Of a stretch of DNA of 64,000 bases, positions 47,045-58,904 are shown piece by piece. The position numbers and the translations under genes are program-made. Source of the stretch: Rhizophagus clarus (Eukaryota; Glomeromycota; Glomeromycetes; Glomerales; Glomeraceae). The stretch spans positions 62,001 to 126,000 of the forward strand of contig BLAL01000045.1 in NCBI GenBank assembly GCA_015698045.1, written 5' to 3'. How positions within the stretch are numbered: position 1 is the first letter of the stretch; each line of letters starts with the position of its first letter. The notes beneath the pieces were generated by a model that made no database searches, was not told the DNA's origin, and was given only the letters and a program-made list of their open reading frames with translations.

Positions 47045-47748
47045 TTGCCGATCTGCATGTAATCGATAGAATTTATATAATAAAATGTGGCGCAATATTT
47101 ATATATAAGCCATGTCGATCATATTTTTATATCAAATAAAATGCAACCATATTGTTATACGATTATATAATTTAACACTCGCAATATATGTTTAAAATCC
47201 TAGAAAAAAAAATTTTTTTATAAAAAGTTTTTTTTTCTTTGCAGTTTATAAAGTTTTATATGTAGGAAACAAAGATTTCATAGTATTTTGCTTCTATAGT
47301 ATAAATGATTTCTACCTCTTAAATTTTTTTTTGATGCTTATAAAACCTTTTTTGATTATTATTTCTGTCAACTATTACATTTTTAATAACACTACGCACT
47401 ACTATATCTCCTTTTCTTTCACAAATATGTCCAGTTTATAAAAAAATATGAATATAATAAAATATATAAATAATAAGGACTTTTATTATATTTTAATGTA
47501 ATTTTGAAATAGGAATAATTATCTTGAGTTTTTTCCCTAAAAAATAATAAACAAGTCATATAAATATGACCATATTAATGAAGTTCTGACATAATAGCAC
47601 CAGTTGTAATAAGTTTTTTTGGAGTTATGTATGTATTTGATGTTATTGTCTTTTGGAGAAACAGAGATTTCAAATGGCATTTTTTTATTAATTAATATAT
47701 TGCCACATTTTACTATGTAAATTCTATCGATCACATGCAGATTGGCAA
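47045..47748. mobile_element. 704-bp TIR element with TTAA target (piggyBac-like)
   Basis: The left end TTGCCGATCTGCATGTAATC is the inverse of the right end GATCACATGCAGATTGGCAA; similarity extends about 45 bp (CGATAGAATTTA, then TGTGGC). TTAA flanks both ends (47041-47044 and 47749-47752), the target of piggyBac and Kolobok elements. No transposase is encoded. Confidence 0.8.
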
Positions 47749-48157
47749 TTAAAATGTAAATTATTTATCATATGATTTATTAAAATACAAAATTTAAAGT
47801 AAATTAATTAATTAGTGATCCGTAATATAAATAGAAAAATGATCAGCATATGGGAAATCTCACGTTATATCTGATAAAAGTTTTAAGAAATGATTTTGAG
47901 AAAAAGATTTTTTACGAATAAAAAGTTACAGTAATTGGCTATCTATTAATATGATTTTCCCTTTATATTCCCTATGTAAATGATTATGTAATCCTCTTAT
48001 GAATAATTATGATCTATATAAATATTATCAAATTTGGTAAATCTAGCTCCAAATTTTATTATTGCTGATCTCTACTTCTGTTGCAGATTACTAATTAATT
48101 AATTTTTCAAATATAGTATATCATTTTATCAAAAAATAGTACTATATTACTTATAAT

Positions 48158-49760
48158 TAAAGTTGCCTGCCGAAACTAAAGAGTTTCGACATATCGAAAT
48201 TGTCGAAACTATTTCGACATTTCGACATTGGCCTTCTGATTTGTCAAAATACTGAAATAGTTTCGACATGTCGAAATTGTCGAAACTATTTCGTCACGTG
48301 ATATATATAATATATACATATTGTTAATTTAACGAAAAAAACTGTTTCGCAACAGTTTTTCAAGTATTTAATAAAAAACGTTGCGAGACGTTTTTTATTT
48401 TTTAATTTTTAAACAAAAAAAACCGTTTCGCAACAGTTTTTCAAGCATTTAATAAAAAACGTTGCGAAACGTTTTTTATTTTTGATTTTTTAAGCGAAAA
48501 ACGCAACGTTTTTCAAGCTTTTTTTTTTAACTTAGAAAAAAAAAACCATTTCGCAACGGTTTTTCAAATATTTAATAAAAAACGTAGCGAAACGTTTTTT
48601 ATTTTTGATTTTTTAAACAAAAAAAAACCATTTCGCAACAGTATTTAATAAAAAACGTTGCGAAACGTTTTTTATTTTTGATTTTTTAAGCGAAAAACGC
48701 AACGTTTTTCAAGCTTTTTTTTTAACTTAGAAAAAAAACTGTTTCACAACAGTTTTTCAATTATTTAATAAAAAACGTTGCGAAACGTTTTTTATTTTTG
48801 ATTTTTTAAACAAAAAAAACTGTTTCGCAACAGTTTTTCAAGTATTTAAAAAAAAACGTTGCGAAACGTTTTTTATTTTTGATTTTTTAAACAAAAAAAA
48901 CCGTTTTGCAACAGTTTTTCAATTATTTAATAAAAAACGTTGCGAAACGTTTTTTATTTTTGATTTTTAAGCAAAAAACGCAACATTTTTCAAGCTTTTT
49001 TTTTTAACTTAGAAAAAAAAACCGTTTCGCAATGGTTTTCAATTATTTAATAAAAAACATTGCGAAATGTTTTTTATTTTTTTAACTTAAAAAAAAAACT
49101 GTTTCGCAACGGTTTTTCAAGTATTTAATAAAAAACGTTGCGAAACGTTTTTTATTTTTGATTTTTTAAACAAAAAAAACCATTTCGCAACAGTTTTTCA
49201 ATTATTTAATAAAAAATGTTGCGAAACGTTTTTTATTTTTGAATTTTTAAGCGAAAAGAACCATTTCGCAATGATTTTTCAAGTTTTTTTTAACTTAGAA
49301 AAAAAAACCGTTTCGCAACAGTTTTTCGATTATTTAATAAAAACGTTGCGAAACGTTTTTTATTTTTGAATTTTTAAGCGAAAAAAACCATTTCGCAACG
49401 GTTTTTCAAGCTTTTTTAACTTAAAAAAAAAACCCATTTCGCAACAGTTTTTCAAGCATTTAATAAAAAACGGTGCGAAACGTTTTTTATTTTTTAACTT
49501 AAAGAAAAAAAACTGTTACGCAATGGTTTTTCAATTATTTAATAAAAAACGTTGCAAAACGTTTCTTATTTTTGAATTTTTATTATAATGAATGAAACCC
49601 GTTGCGAAATATTGTGATTTTACTTTCAGCAGTTTCGACATGTCGAAACTAGTTTCGACAATTTTGACGTGTCGAAACTATTTTGGCATTTCGGCATTTC
49701 GACATATTTTAGGTTTCGACATTTCGACATTGGCCAATTGAGTTTTGGCAGGCAACTTTA
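48158..49760. mobile_element. Satellite-filled hAT-like element 1 (1603 bp)
   Basis: The TIRs are TAAAGTTGCCTGCC (48158) and GGCAGGCAACTTTA (ending 49760), flanked by the perfect 8-bp repeat CTTATAAT (48150-48157, 49761-49768). Subterminal zones (about 48180-48300, 49620-49740) contain several TTTCGACATGTCGAAA-like palindromes. Everything between is the tandem array described in the next entry. There is no coding capacity. Confidence 0.9.
48325..49600. repeat. Palindromic tandem array (about 85-bp unit, about 13 copies)
   Basis: Each unit carries AACCGTTTCGCAACGGTTTT-like and AAAACGTTGCGAAACGTTTT-like palindromes joined by TCAAGTATTTAATAAA and TTTTTGATTTTTTAA spacers. The palindrome cores vary by point changes (GTAGCG, GGTGCG), many compensated on the partner arm. 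Confidence 0.9.
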
Positions 49761-49799
49761 CTTATAATGAATTTTAATATTTTTAAAAAATTCAAATTT

Positions 49800-51540
49800 T
49801 TATAAAAATTATATTATATTTTATAATAAATAAATGCAAAATTAATTAATTTATTATAAAATATATAGATTTTATCATGGTTTTTTAGTATTAAAGTTAT
49901 TTTAAAATAAAATTAAATTGAGAATTTTGTAATAAAAAATAATTGTAAAATTTAAATTCTTTTAGTTAAAAAAAATATTTTCCCAAAATTTCAGAAATAA
50001 TAACATTTTAGTTAATGAAAAATTAAAGGTTAAAAATAGATGACAATTTCTATCTTACATATAAAAATGATCTATATTATATATGAAGTCAAAATTAAAA
50101 CCCAAAAGTCAAAATATTTCAACTTGAAAAGTTAAAAGTCAAAATTAAAATTGAAATAATCAAAATTATATCATAATCATGTAATTTTTATAATTATAAT
50201 TTAATATCAAATTTTAAGGGTAGAGTGTATCTACACCACAACATATATATGATTTTAGACTAAAAAATGTAGATCATCACGTGATCTAAAACGAGCAAAA
50301 TTTATGATTTCTCGCAAACTACCATATGAATTTTGTTAAATACACATTTAAAAAAAGTATAAACATGCGCTTCATTTATTTATTAAAGTGTTTAACCATT
50401 TGCTATTAGTCTTTTTGAATGTATTTAGACTTTTAGAATCAAATATGACTAATAATAAAAAAATAAAATGGTATTAATAAAAAATTTTATTTGAATAAGT
50501 AAATGCACAATGATTTTTTGACATAAATATTCTTTTTTATTATACTATTAACTTGTAAGGTTTCATAAGTTTAAAGTTAATTTGAAGATATGTTCTCTAG
50601 GTGATTCGCAACTTACCATAGGAGATTCGCAACTTAATTACGACTTCATAGTGTAATATTTCATTATAAGCCTTATTTGTATTATACTTTACTAAAGTTT
50701 ATTTGAAAGACAGTAACTTTAGCTTTCTAAAGAATACTTTTAAACAGTTTTTCATAAAATATTGAGTGAGTTTTCCTTGTAGCGAAGTAAAAAAAAAATG
50801 ATTTTTTTTTTTAGCTATATGATCAGCCATATCGATCCCTCTACCCTTAAATATGAATAATTCTGTCAATATTGATGTTACAAATATGTAACACATACCA
50901 TTAAAATCCTCTCAATGAGCTGAATCCAACCACATAAAGATCATAAAAATTGGATTATTAAATGTGGAAATCATTAACTTTGAATTTTAATATTATTGTT
51001 TATTATAAGAATAATTAGACTATTTAATATCAAATTTTAAATGTGAATAATTCTGTCAATATTGATGTTATAAATATGCAATATATATTACTAGAATCCT
51101 CTTAATGAGCTGAATCCAACCATATAAGGATTATAAAAATCAAATTACTGAATGCAAAGATCGTTAACTTTAAATTTAATATTATTGTTTACTATAAAAA
51201 TCATATAACTATTATGTAATTTTGACCATTTTGACTCCAAATTAAAATCATTTTGACCATTTCAAATATTTCAGAAGTTAAAATTAACTAATTTCAGTTT
51301 CATGTATAATCTATATATATGTAAGATAAAAATCATTACCTATTTTTAATCTTAATTTTTTATTAACCAAAATACCATTGTTTTTGAAATTTTGAAAAAA
51401 TATTTTTTTTTTAACTAGAAGAATTTATTTTAAAAGAACTTTATATTAAAAAACCATAAAATCTATATGTTTTATAATAAATTTTAATTATATTTATTAA
51501 ATAAATTAAAAAAAATATATATTTTGCAAAGAAATAATAT
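49800..51540. mobile_element. Long inverted-repeat relic with about 300-bp arms
   Basis: Sequence around 49850-50150 (ATATATAGATTTTATCATGG..., CCCAAAATTTCAG..., GATGACAATTTCTATCTTAC) reappears inverted around 51215-51490 (GTAAGATAAAAATCATTACC, TGAAATTTTG, CCATAAAATCTATATG). Arms are roughly 75-80 percent similar by eye. Ends and TSD are not resolved. The 190-bp duplication at 50855-51210 lies inside. Confidence 0.55.
50855..51210. repeat. 190-bp tandem duplication
   Basis: The sequence starting GAATAATTCTGTCAATATTG at 50855 recurs at 51045 and continues through GAGCTGAATCCAACCA and TTTAATATTATTGTTTA in both copies, with scattered differences. Confidence 0.85.
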
Positions 51541-51696
51541 GGGTTCTTTGCTAGGAAAATGACCTTCTAAGAACTTTTTACCAAAAATTAAGATTTTTAT
51601 AGTTCTTTATTTTTTAAAGCTAATAGATTAAAATAAGCTTAATAATAAAATTTAGTTAAAAAATTTCTCAGAAGGTCATTTTTCTAGTAAAGAACC
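51541..51696. mobile_element. MITE of about 156 bp (GGTTCTTT ends)
   Basis: GGGTTCTTTGCTAGGAAAAT followed by GACCTTCT at the left is the inverse of AGAAGGTCATTTTTCTAGTA then AAGAACC at the right. The flanks are TAT on both sides. The arms extend about 45 bp. Confidence 0.75.
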
Positions 51697-52621
51697 TATA
51701 TGATTAAATCTAATATAATATTTATTATCATGTAATCTATATAATAAATAAATATTTATTTAATAATCTTTTTTTTAAACATGTTTTTCTTTAAAAGAAA
51801 TATTTCTAACATTTCATTTTTTTTCTTTAGATTGCCAAAATGAATGTATTTATTTTTTTTATCAAAACATTGCAAAAAGTAATGATCTCTTTGCTTTAAT
51901 ATTTATTGAAAATATTATTTATAAACAAAATATTATATAAACAAAAATTAGTTTATAGAAAGTCTTTTTTTCTAATTATGATATTAAAGGTATATTATTT
52001 CTTCCTACTTTTTTTTTCTTTTATTTTGTTTTTAATTTTTTTGTTTCTAATTTTTTTTTTTTTAGGTCTTTAAGCTCTTTGTTTTACAAATAAAGTTTGG
52101 TATATATTTTTTTTCTTTTTTGTGTATTACTTTTTATTTTTATTATTTTTTTGTATTTTATTTATTAATTTTATTTTATTCTTTACTTTATAGATTTGCT
52201 TTTATTTACTTTTTTTCTTTTAGTCTTATATTTCTTTTATTTTTCTTTGATCTTATTTTTCTTTTCTGATCTACCTCTTTATTCTTCCTTTCAATTTGTT
52301 CTTAATTTCTTTTATTCTTATTTCCTTTTTTACTTTATCTTTTGATTCTACATTGAAAAAAATTTTAGTCTGCAGATCTGCACAGTTCTGCGAAGTATAT
52401 TTTTATATAAATTTGAGAATATGCTGATGCATAACACTGAAAAATTTTATGTATTTTTGCACAAATTTGCAAACGTCAAAAAATCTGCAAAAATTTTTAA
52501 AAACAAATCTGTAAAATTTTTCAAAAGTACTAATGCAAATTTATAATTAGGCAGTGTTTCAACTTTAATATTAATTAATATCAATTTATTAATTAAAAAT
52601 ATTTATAAATTTAAAAATATA
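51697..52621. other. AT-rich spacer with T-rich tract
   Basis: A long T-rich, pyrimidine-biased run (51980-52350) is followed by TCTGCAGATCTGCACAGTTC-type sequence at 52369. No gene is supported. At 52622, TA-CAGTCAACTCTCTTTATAG resembles the terminal repeat of pogo/Fot1-type elements, but the opposite end was not found. Confidence 0.4.
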
Positions 52622-52829
52622 TACAGTCAACTCTCTTTATAGTCATCTCTGTTATAATTACATTACCCTATATAGTCACCTTGGTTAAGTGTCTCAAATT
52701 TTCATATATAAAAACTATCATTCATAGTCACAAACTACCTATAGTCATTATCATATCTTTTTTTTAAAAATTTTATATATATGTGATTATAAAAAGATAT
52801 TTATTAAAATATAATTGTTCTATGATCTA

Positions 52830-53690
52830 ATAATTGGATTTCAATGATCTTTAGCTCATTATATTCATCTCATTGAAAGGAATTAAATGTTAGTAATTTT
52901 AGAGTGATTAGATTAATATTGATTGAATAATTTAATTTTAAATATTAAATCAACATTCTAAATATGTAAAATTTGCATAATATTTAATATTTTGACTTTA
53001 TTTTAATTATAATAGGTTTTAGTAGTCAGATTTTAATGATCTTAGACTCATTAGAATCATCTTATCAAAAGGAATTCAATGGTAATAATTACATAATGAT
53101 TGGATTAATATTGATTGGCAATTTGATTTTAAAGACCAGATCGGTATTTTTTATATGTAAAATTTGCATAACATTAAATATTTTGACTGTATTTTAATTA
53201 TTATGAGATCTAGTGATCAGATTTTAATATTCTTAGGCTCATTAGAATTATTTCATTGAGAGAAAGCTAATAATAATAATTTTATAATGATTAGATTAAT
53301 ATTGACCAAGCAATTCAATTTTAAAGATAAGATCAGCATTTTTTATATATAAAATTTGCATAACATTAAATATTTTGATTGTATTTTAATTATTACAGGT
53401 TTAATGTTCTTAGGCTTGTTAGAATTATTTCATCAAGAGGAAGCTAATAATAATAATTTATAATGATTGGATTAATATTGACTGAGTAATTCAATTTTAG
53501 AGACCAGATCAGCATTTTTTATATATAAAATTCATATAATATTAAATATTTTGACTGTATTTTAATTATTATGGGTTTTAGTGATCAGATTTAAGTGATC
53601 AGATTTAAGTGATCTTAGACTCATTGGAATTGTTTCATCAAGAGGAATCTAATGGTTAAAAATATGTAATAATTGGAATAATATTGACAA
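52830..53690. repeat. Satellite of about 180-190-bp units, about five copies
   Basis: Units share ATAATGATTGGATTAATATTGA, TTTTAAAGACCAGATC, AAAATTTGCATAACATTAAA and TTTTGACTGTATTTTAATTA. They begin near 52835, 53025, 53215, 53395 and 53570. Divergence between units is moderate. Confidence 0.8.
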
Positions 53691-53756
53691 AATTATTGTG
53701 ATGTGAATATTTAACCAAAATTATTATAATTTATAATTCTGGCCAAAATTACTGAT

Positions 53757-55130
53757 CAATCACTGTGCATGTAACTCCCTAATTTGCTTTATTATAGTTA
53801 ACATAATAAAATTTTTGGCACAGCATCTTCTTCCAACATATAACACATATATAAAGTTTAAAATCAACCAAAATTTATTTAATTGGTTAAATTAACGATT
53901 TTTGAATTTATAATTCTGGCCGAAATTTCCTTAATTCTGGCCAAAATCGTAATTCTGGTCTAAATTTAGTTAAAATTAAAAATTTCAGGCCAAATATAAC
54001 ACTTCATTTATACAAAATAACTCTCAAACTAAATATGGGAAATAAAACTTCTAAATGGTCCCTAAGTGTTTATTAAAAAATTTCTTCAAATACATTTTGT
54101 TTTTCAAGTTGGATCTTAGTTAGAAGTTGATGTATTTTTTTTATTAAAAATAAAAAATTAATGCAAAAAACTTGTCATTTGTCAACCATAATGAATATTA
54201 TAAAAATTTAAATTAAAATAGAAAATATTTTATATCATTATATAACAGGTAAAAAGTTAAAATACATAAATCTAAATAATTTTTTATTTATATAATTAAA
54301 TTGTAAAATTTCTTTATTATTTTAGTTGTTTTAACTGTAAAATAAACTACTCATTAATTTCAAGAACAATTAAATATTAAAAAATATCTTTTTTACAATA
54401 AAAATCTAATATTTAAATATGATTAGACAGAAATAAATTGATTAAAAACAATGAAAATTTTGTATTATTTTTTAGTTAAAAATAAATATATTACCCAAAA
54501 ATGAGCTTAATAACGTTATTCTCCTCTTGTTTACTAATGATAAATAAAAATTTGTCATTATTTCATATTAATAAACAGAAAAATATTAGTAGATTCAATA
54601 ATAACTGAAAATCTAGTTGGATAACCAGCACTATTACCTTAATAAAAGTTGTTTCTTTTGTAAATTTATGGCTAAAAATGAGATATTTATTATTAGTTAA
54701 AAATTTCTTTTTAAAATTTTATGACATAAAAAATCTTTTTTTTTTAAAAAAAAACAGTTTTTTCGTATTTATACAAAAATTAATTGAAAAACTGCCCTTA
54801 TAACCTTAGAAAATCTTTTTCCTCGTGCAAATTTACATATATTTTTGCTATTAACATTATGTGTTTGTCCATACTTTTATAAAGATCTCAAAAAAATAGT
54901 AGTTTTTAAATGTAAATTTCACGTATATGCAAAGAAAAAAAAATAATTGTAAAAATGGAAAATTAGTTTTAAAAACTGATAAAGCACATGACAATCTATG
55001 ATATTACTTAATTTATATAGGAGTTGCATATTAAAATTGATGGTTAATTATAAAATGAAGTAACTCGATTATAGTTACACAAATTTCTTTTAATATGAAA
55101 ATGATCTACATGTTACATGCGTGGTGATTG
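53757..55130. mobile_element. Element B of the unassigned TIR family (1374 bp)
   Basis: It starts CAATCACTGTGCATGTAAC and ends GTTACATGCGTGGTGATTG, with TGAT duplicated on both flanks (53753-53756, 55131-55134). Its left 250 bp and right 450 bp align by eye with element A (38231-40588), with moderate divergence. The middle is different and shorter. No coding sequence is seen. Confidence 0.85.
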
Positions 55131-56199
55131 TGATTTAATTAGGGGTGTGCCAGAATTAGTTGATTTAATAAGGGGGTGGAGAGGACCCCAAACAATACTA
55201 ATATAATTCACAAATGATATGCATGCATTTACTATTAACTCTACGCAACTTTTTTTTCATAGTAATACTACACAAACTTACATCTTAGTTAAAATTTTAA
55301 AAAATTTGTTAACACTCACAGGTTAAAATTGAGGTTATTGGGCATATATCAGGTACAAGATATGCGTAGGATATGTGTAATATACGTATATGATATTTGG
55401 TAATTACACACATATCAGGTATCCAATATGTGTATTATTTATGCGGAAATTTGATGGTACATCTTATATATGTTGTGCATGTATTACACATATATTGGGT
55501 AGTGAAATATCGGTCACATATCATTTATTTAGTGTGTAACTGATACATGTTATATAGATATCATATAGATATCATATAGATATCATATAAATATCAGATT
55601 TTGTATTAATACTAGTAAATTTACAATATAATTCAGGCAAAAATTATAAAATGCAATCAATCGTAATGTATACTTTTTTCAGATTAAATATTAATTATAA
55701 TTCAGGTTAAAATAAAATTTAATTGTACAAAACTTTATTATATGTTTCAATTAAAATATACAAAAAAAGAAATCATACTATATATAAAATCAATTATAAT
55801 TGAATACTACGAATGAATTAAATGTATGTACACTATATAATTGAAATAGCATGATAATGAAATTACCTGTTTGCTTATTTTGTTATATCTGTTTAATTTG
55901 ATAAAAGAAACATTAGTGAAAATGTTAGTGTGTTAGTAAGAGAAAAGGGAACGTTAATAAAAAAAGTTAGTAGTAGAAATATCAGTGAAGAAAGAAAAAT
56001 AACAGAATATAAAATATTAGTAGGATAATGTTAACGAGTAGCATTAACAGAAATGTTTAGAAGAAACATTAGTAGGAATTTCAGTAGGAAAAAAGAAATG
56101 ATAGAAAAATACATTAGTGAAAATGTTAATAGAAGAAAAGAAAGAAACTGAAAAAATGTTAGTAGAAGGAGAATGTTAATAAAAATGTATGTTAGTAGG
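55131..56199. other. Repeat-rich spacer
   Basis: It contains an 11-bp tandem repeat, CATATAGATAT, at about 55550-55600, and a purine-rich, low-complexity stretch with recurring TTAGTAG (55910-56199) that continues beyond the next element. No gene is supported. Confidence 0.5.
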
Positions 56200-57771
56200 T
56201 AAGACTCTGATTGGTTTTGGTAATTACTAAACCGTACTGATCAGTTTCAGTATCGAAGTGGTTTTGGTTTTACAGTTTACCGAACTGAAACTTTCAGTAA
56301 ATTTACCGATCAGTTTCAGTAACTGCAGTTTCGGTACCAGTTTTGCGATTTACTGAACCGAATTACCGAATCTAAATAACATAATAAATAAAACTGTTTT
56401 ATATAGTATAATATAATAAAAAAATGTTTTTAATTAGTTATTTTGATAAAACAAACCATTTTGCAGTGGTATTTTATTAACAAACAAGTTGCGAAATGTT
56501 AATTGGATAAAAAAAAATGTTTAGCAGTTTTTTGTCAAATTAATTACAAAACCGTTGCGAAATGTTTTGTTAGTTAATTTTAATAAAAAAAAATATTTCT
56601 TTTTGTCGCTATAATTAAAAAATATTGCAAGACGTTTTTTATTGGTTATCTGTTAATTTTAATAAAAAAAACATTTCACAACATTTTTTTTTGTTGCTTT
56701 AATTAAAAATGTTGCAAAATGTTTTTATCGGTTAATTTAATAAAAAAATAACATTTCACAAATGTTTTTTCATCACTTTAATAGAGAATGTTGCAAAACA
56801 TTTTTTATCGGTTAATTTAATAAAAAAATAACGTTTTGCAACGTTTTTTTGTCACTTTAATAGAAAACGTCGTGAAACATTTTTTATCAGTTAGTTAATA
56901 AAAAAATACCATTTTGCAATGTTTTTTTATTGCTTTAATAGAAAACATTGCGGAATGTTTTTATCTGTTAATTTTAATAAAAAAAATCATTTTGCAAACG
57001 TTTTTTTTATTGCTTTAATAGAAAATGTTGCAAAACGTTTTTATCTGTTAATTTTAATAAAAAAAAGCGGTTTGCAAATATTTTTTTACCACTTTAATAG
57101 AAAATGTTGTGAAATGTTTTTTATTGGTTAATTTAATAAAAAAATAACGTTTTGCAATATTTTTTTTTATCACTTTAATAAAAAACGTTGCAAAACATTT
57201 TTTATCATTAATTTAATAAAAAAACATTTCACAACATTTTTTTATCACTTTAATAGAAAACGTTGCGAAATGTTTTTATCTGTTAATTTTAATAAAAAAA
57301 ATCCTTTCGCAAACGTTTTTTTGTTGCTTTAATAGAAAACGTCGTGAAACATTTTTATCTGTTAATTTTAATAAAAAAAAGCATTTCGCAAACGTTTTTT
57401 TTACCACTTTAATAGAAAATGTTGTGAAACATTTTTATCGTTAATTTAATAAAAAAATAACATTTCGCAACGTTTTTTTTGTCACTTTAATAGAAAATGT
57501 TGCAAAACGTTTTTTATTAGTTAATTTAGTAAAAAAACAATTCGCAACTTTATTTTTTGTAACCTTAATAAAAAACGTTGTAAAACGTTTTTATCATTAA
57601 TTTGATAAAAAATAATGATTCGCAACTTAGTTTTCAGTAATTATCGATCAGTTTTGATAATCACAATACCGATACTGGTCAGTTTCAGTAATCATTAATA
57701 CTGATACCGATCAATTCAGTTCGGTATCAGTTTTTGCAAAAACTGAACTAAACTGAACTGATCAGAGCTCT
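56200..57771. mobile_element. Satellite-filled hAT-like element 2 (1572 bp)
   Basis: The ends TAAGACTCTGATTGG (56200) and CTGATCAGAGCTCTA (ending 57771) are inverse, flanked by the 8-bp repeat TTAGTAGG (56192-56199, 57772-57779). Subterminal zones of about 150 bp are full of GATCAGTTTCAGTA / ACCGATACTGG-type repeats. The centre (about 56440-57620) is a tandem array of roughly 75-80-bp units containing AAAACGTTGCGAAATGTTTT-like palindromes, the same core as in the element at 48158-49760. A 70-codon frame at 56919-57131 is just this repeat read through. Confidence 0.88.
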
Positions 57772-58107
57772 ATTAGTAGGAGAATAATATTCAGTGAAAG
57801 GAAAGAAATGATAGAATATGTTAGTAGAAGTGTTAGTAAAAGAAAAGAAACATTAAAAGAACAAATGTTAGTAATCTTGTCAATAAAAAATATTCACAAT
57901 TTGAAAAGAAGAAATATAACGTCAGTAAAATATACCTTTGTTTATTTCTGATAAAAAGATATACGTTAATAATAAATATTTTATAGGAAACAGAAACCAT
58001 CGCAAATATCTTTAAAATCCAATTTGTATAAAAAACCTGATAAATAAAATGTTAAAAACGTTTCTTTAAAGTTAAACAAATAAAAAAAACAACATACCTT
58101 TAAAGTC

Positions 58108-58560
58108 CAGTATGTCGTCGGTACTGGGCTGCGCCCAGCGGAGGCTAAAGCCCCTATACATCCACCCCTCTGTGGTGAAACCCTACCAGATCCCCTTCCA
58201 GTTAGGCTCCAGCGCCTTATGGCGCATCTTTAACAATACCATACCCCCATCTATTCCGATCTGTTCCATACATCTGTTCTATATAAATATACTAAGAACA
58301 AAGTAAAAAGAAGAAATAAGGATATGGAACAGATGGAACAGATGGAACAGATAAAATAAAAAAAAAATCAGATCACCTTTCCCAGAAAAAACTTTTAAAA
58401 TTCGGGTACCTGATCTGTTCCATTCGTTCCAATCTGTTCCGTCCACAAGAACAGATCCAAACGCCTCACCAAGCCCATATATACCCCCCATACCATCCTC
58501 ATATTAGTCATCGATATTGGGCTATGCCTAAGAAGTGGCGATATTACAGGACCTATCCAT
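58108..58560. promoter_or_regulatory. Iteron-rich GC-richer block at the element's left side
   Basis: Composition changes sharply here. A perfect hairpin CTGGGC-TGC-GCCCAG lies at 58124-58138. The motif GGAACAGAT (or its inverse ATCTGTTCC), some copies imperfect, occurs about nine times: near 58258-58282, three direct copies at 58326-58352, and both orientations at 58411-58457. A diverged copy of the first 35 bp appears at 58505-58540 (ATCGATATTGGGCTATGCC). It could be a terminal region, promoter or replication-origin-like iteron block of the adjoining element; the function is inference. Confidence 0.45.
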
Positions 58561-58603
58561 AGAATACTGCATCTGAAAAAAAAAACAGCTAATATCGATC
58601 ACC

Positions 58604-58864
58604 CACCTAAATGTTCAACTATCTCTTTTAATGGTTTTTTAAACCCAAACTCTTTAGCACGCTTTGCATAATCTAGTTTTAATCCAAGAATAAATGCTAC
58701 TTTAATATTTATATGATCCAAATCCTCATTTTGGGCTATAGCATACAATTTTATTGACTCAAAATATTCACTTATAGAGCTATCACCTTGTGTAGGAGCT
58801 GGTATCTCTTATTCTTCGTCACTTTCTAATCTCGAAGTACTTGGAGGGGTTGTAGTTCTTTCCA
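58604..58864 (-). pseudogene. Gag-like C-terminal fragment with one stop
   Basis: A minus-strand frame of about 87 codons begins at ATG 58864 (MERTTTPP) and ends at about 58604. It has one in-frame TAA after about 18 codons. The segment SISEYFESIKLYAIAQNEDLD, with the following INIKVAFILGLK and LKEIVEHLG, looks like the second half of a retroelement capsid. It is probably a fragment; a restart downstream of the stop is possible. Confidence 0.45.
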
Positions 58865-58904
58865 TTGTTATATTTATCACTAATAAATCGTGTCATATTT
58901 TTAA

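Noticed and set aside
47537-47734. 65-codon minus-strand frame
   Set aside because: Lies at the terminal inverted repeat of a TTAA-flanked element; no domain.
48325-49600. Possible CRISPR array
   Set aside because: Units are contiguous tandem palindromic repeats without unique spacers, inside a TIR element of a eukaryotic genome.
50699-50896. 65-codon minus-strand frame
   Set aside because: Sits in repeat DNA with no conserved feature and AT-driven composition.
52622-52760. Pogo/Fot1-type element
   Set aside because: Only one TIR-like end (CAGTCAACTCTCTTTATAG) was found; the partner end and transposase are missing, so no element is called.
56919-57131. 70-codon frame with repeated FNRKHC-like peptide
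   Set aside because: It is the palindromic satellite read through; period matches the DNA repeat.
58112-58306. 64-codon plus-strand frame
   Set aside because: Covers the hairpin and the start of the iteron block; no protein-like pattern and no continuation.
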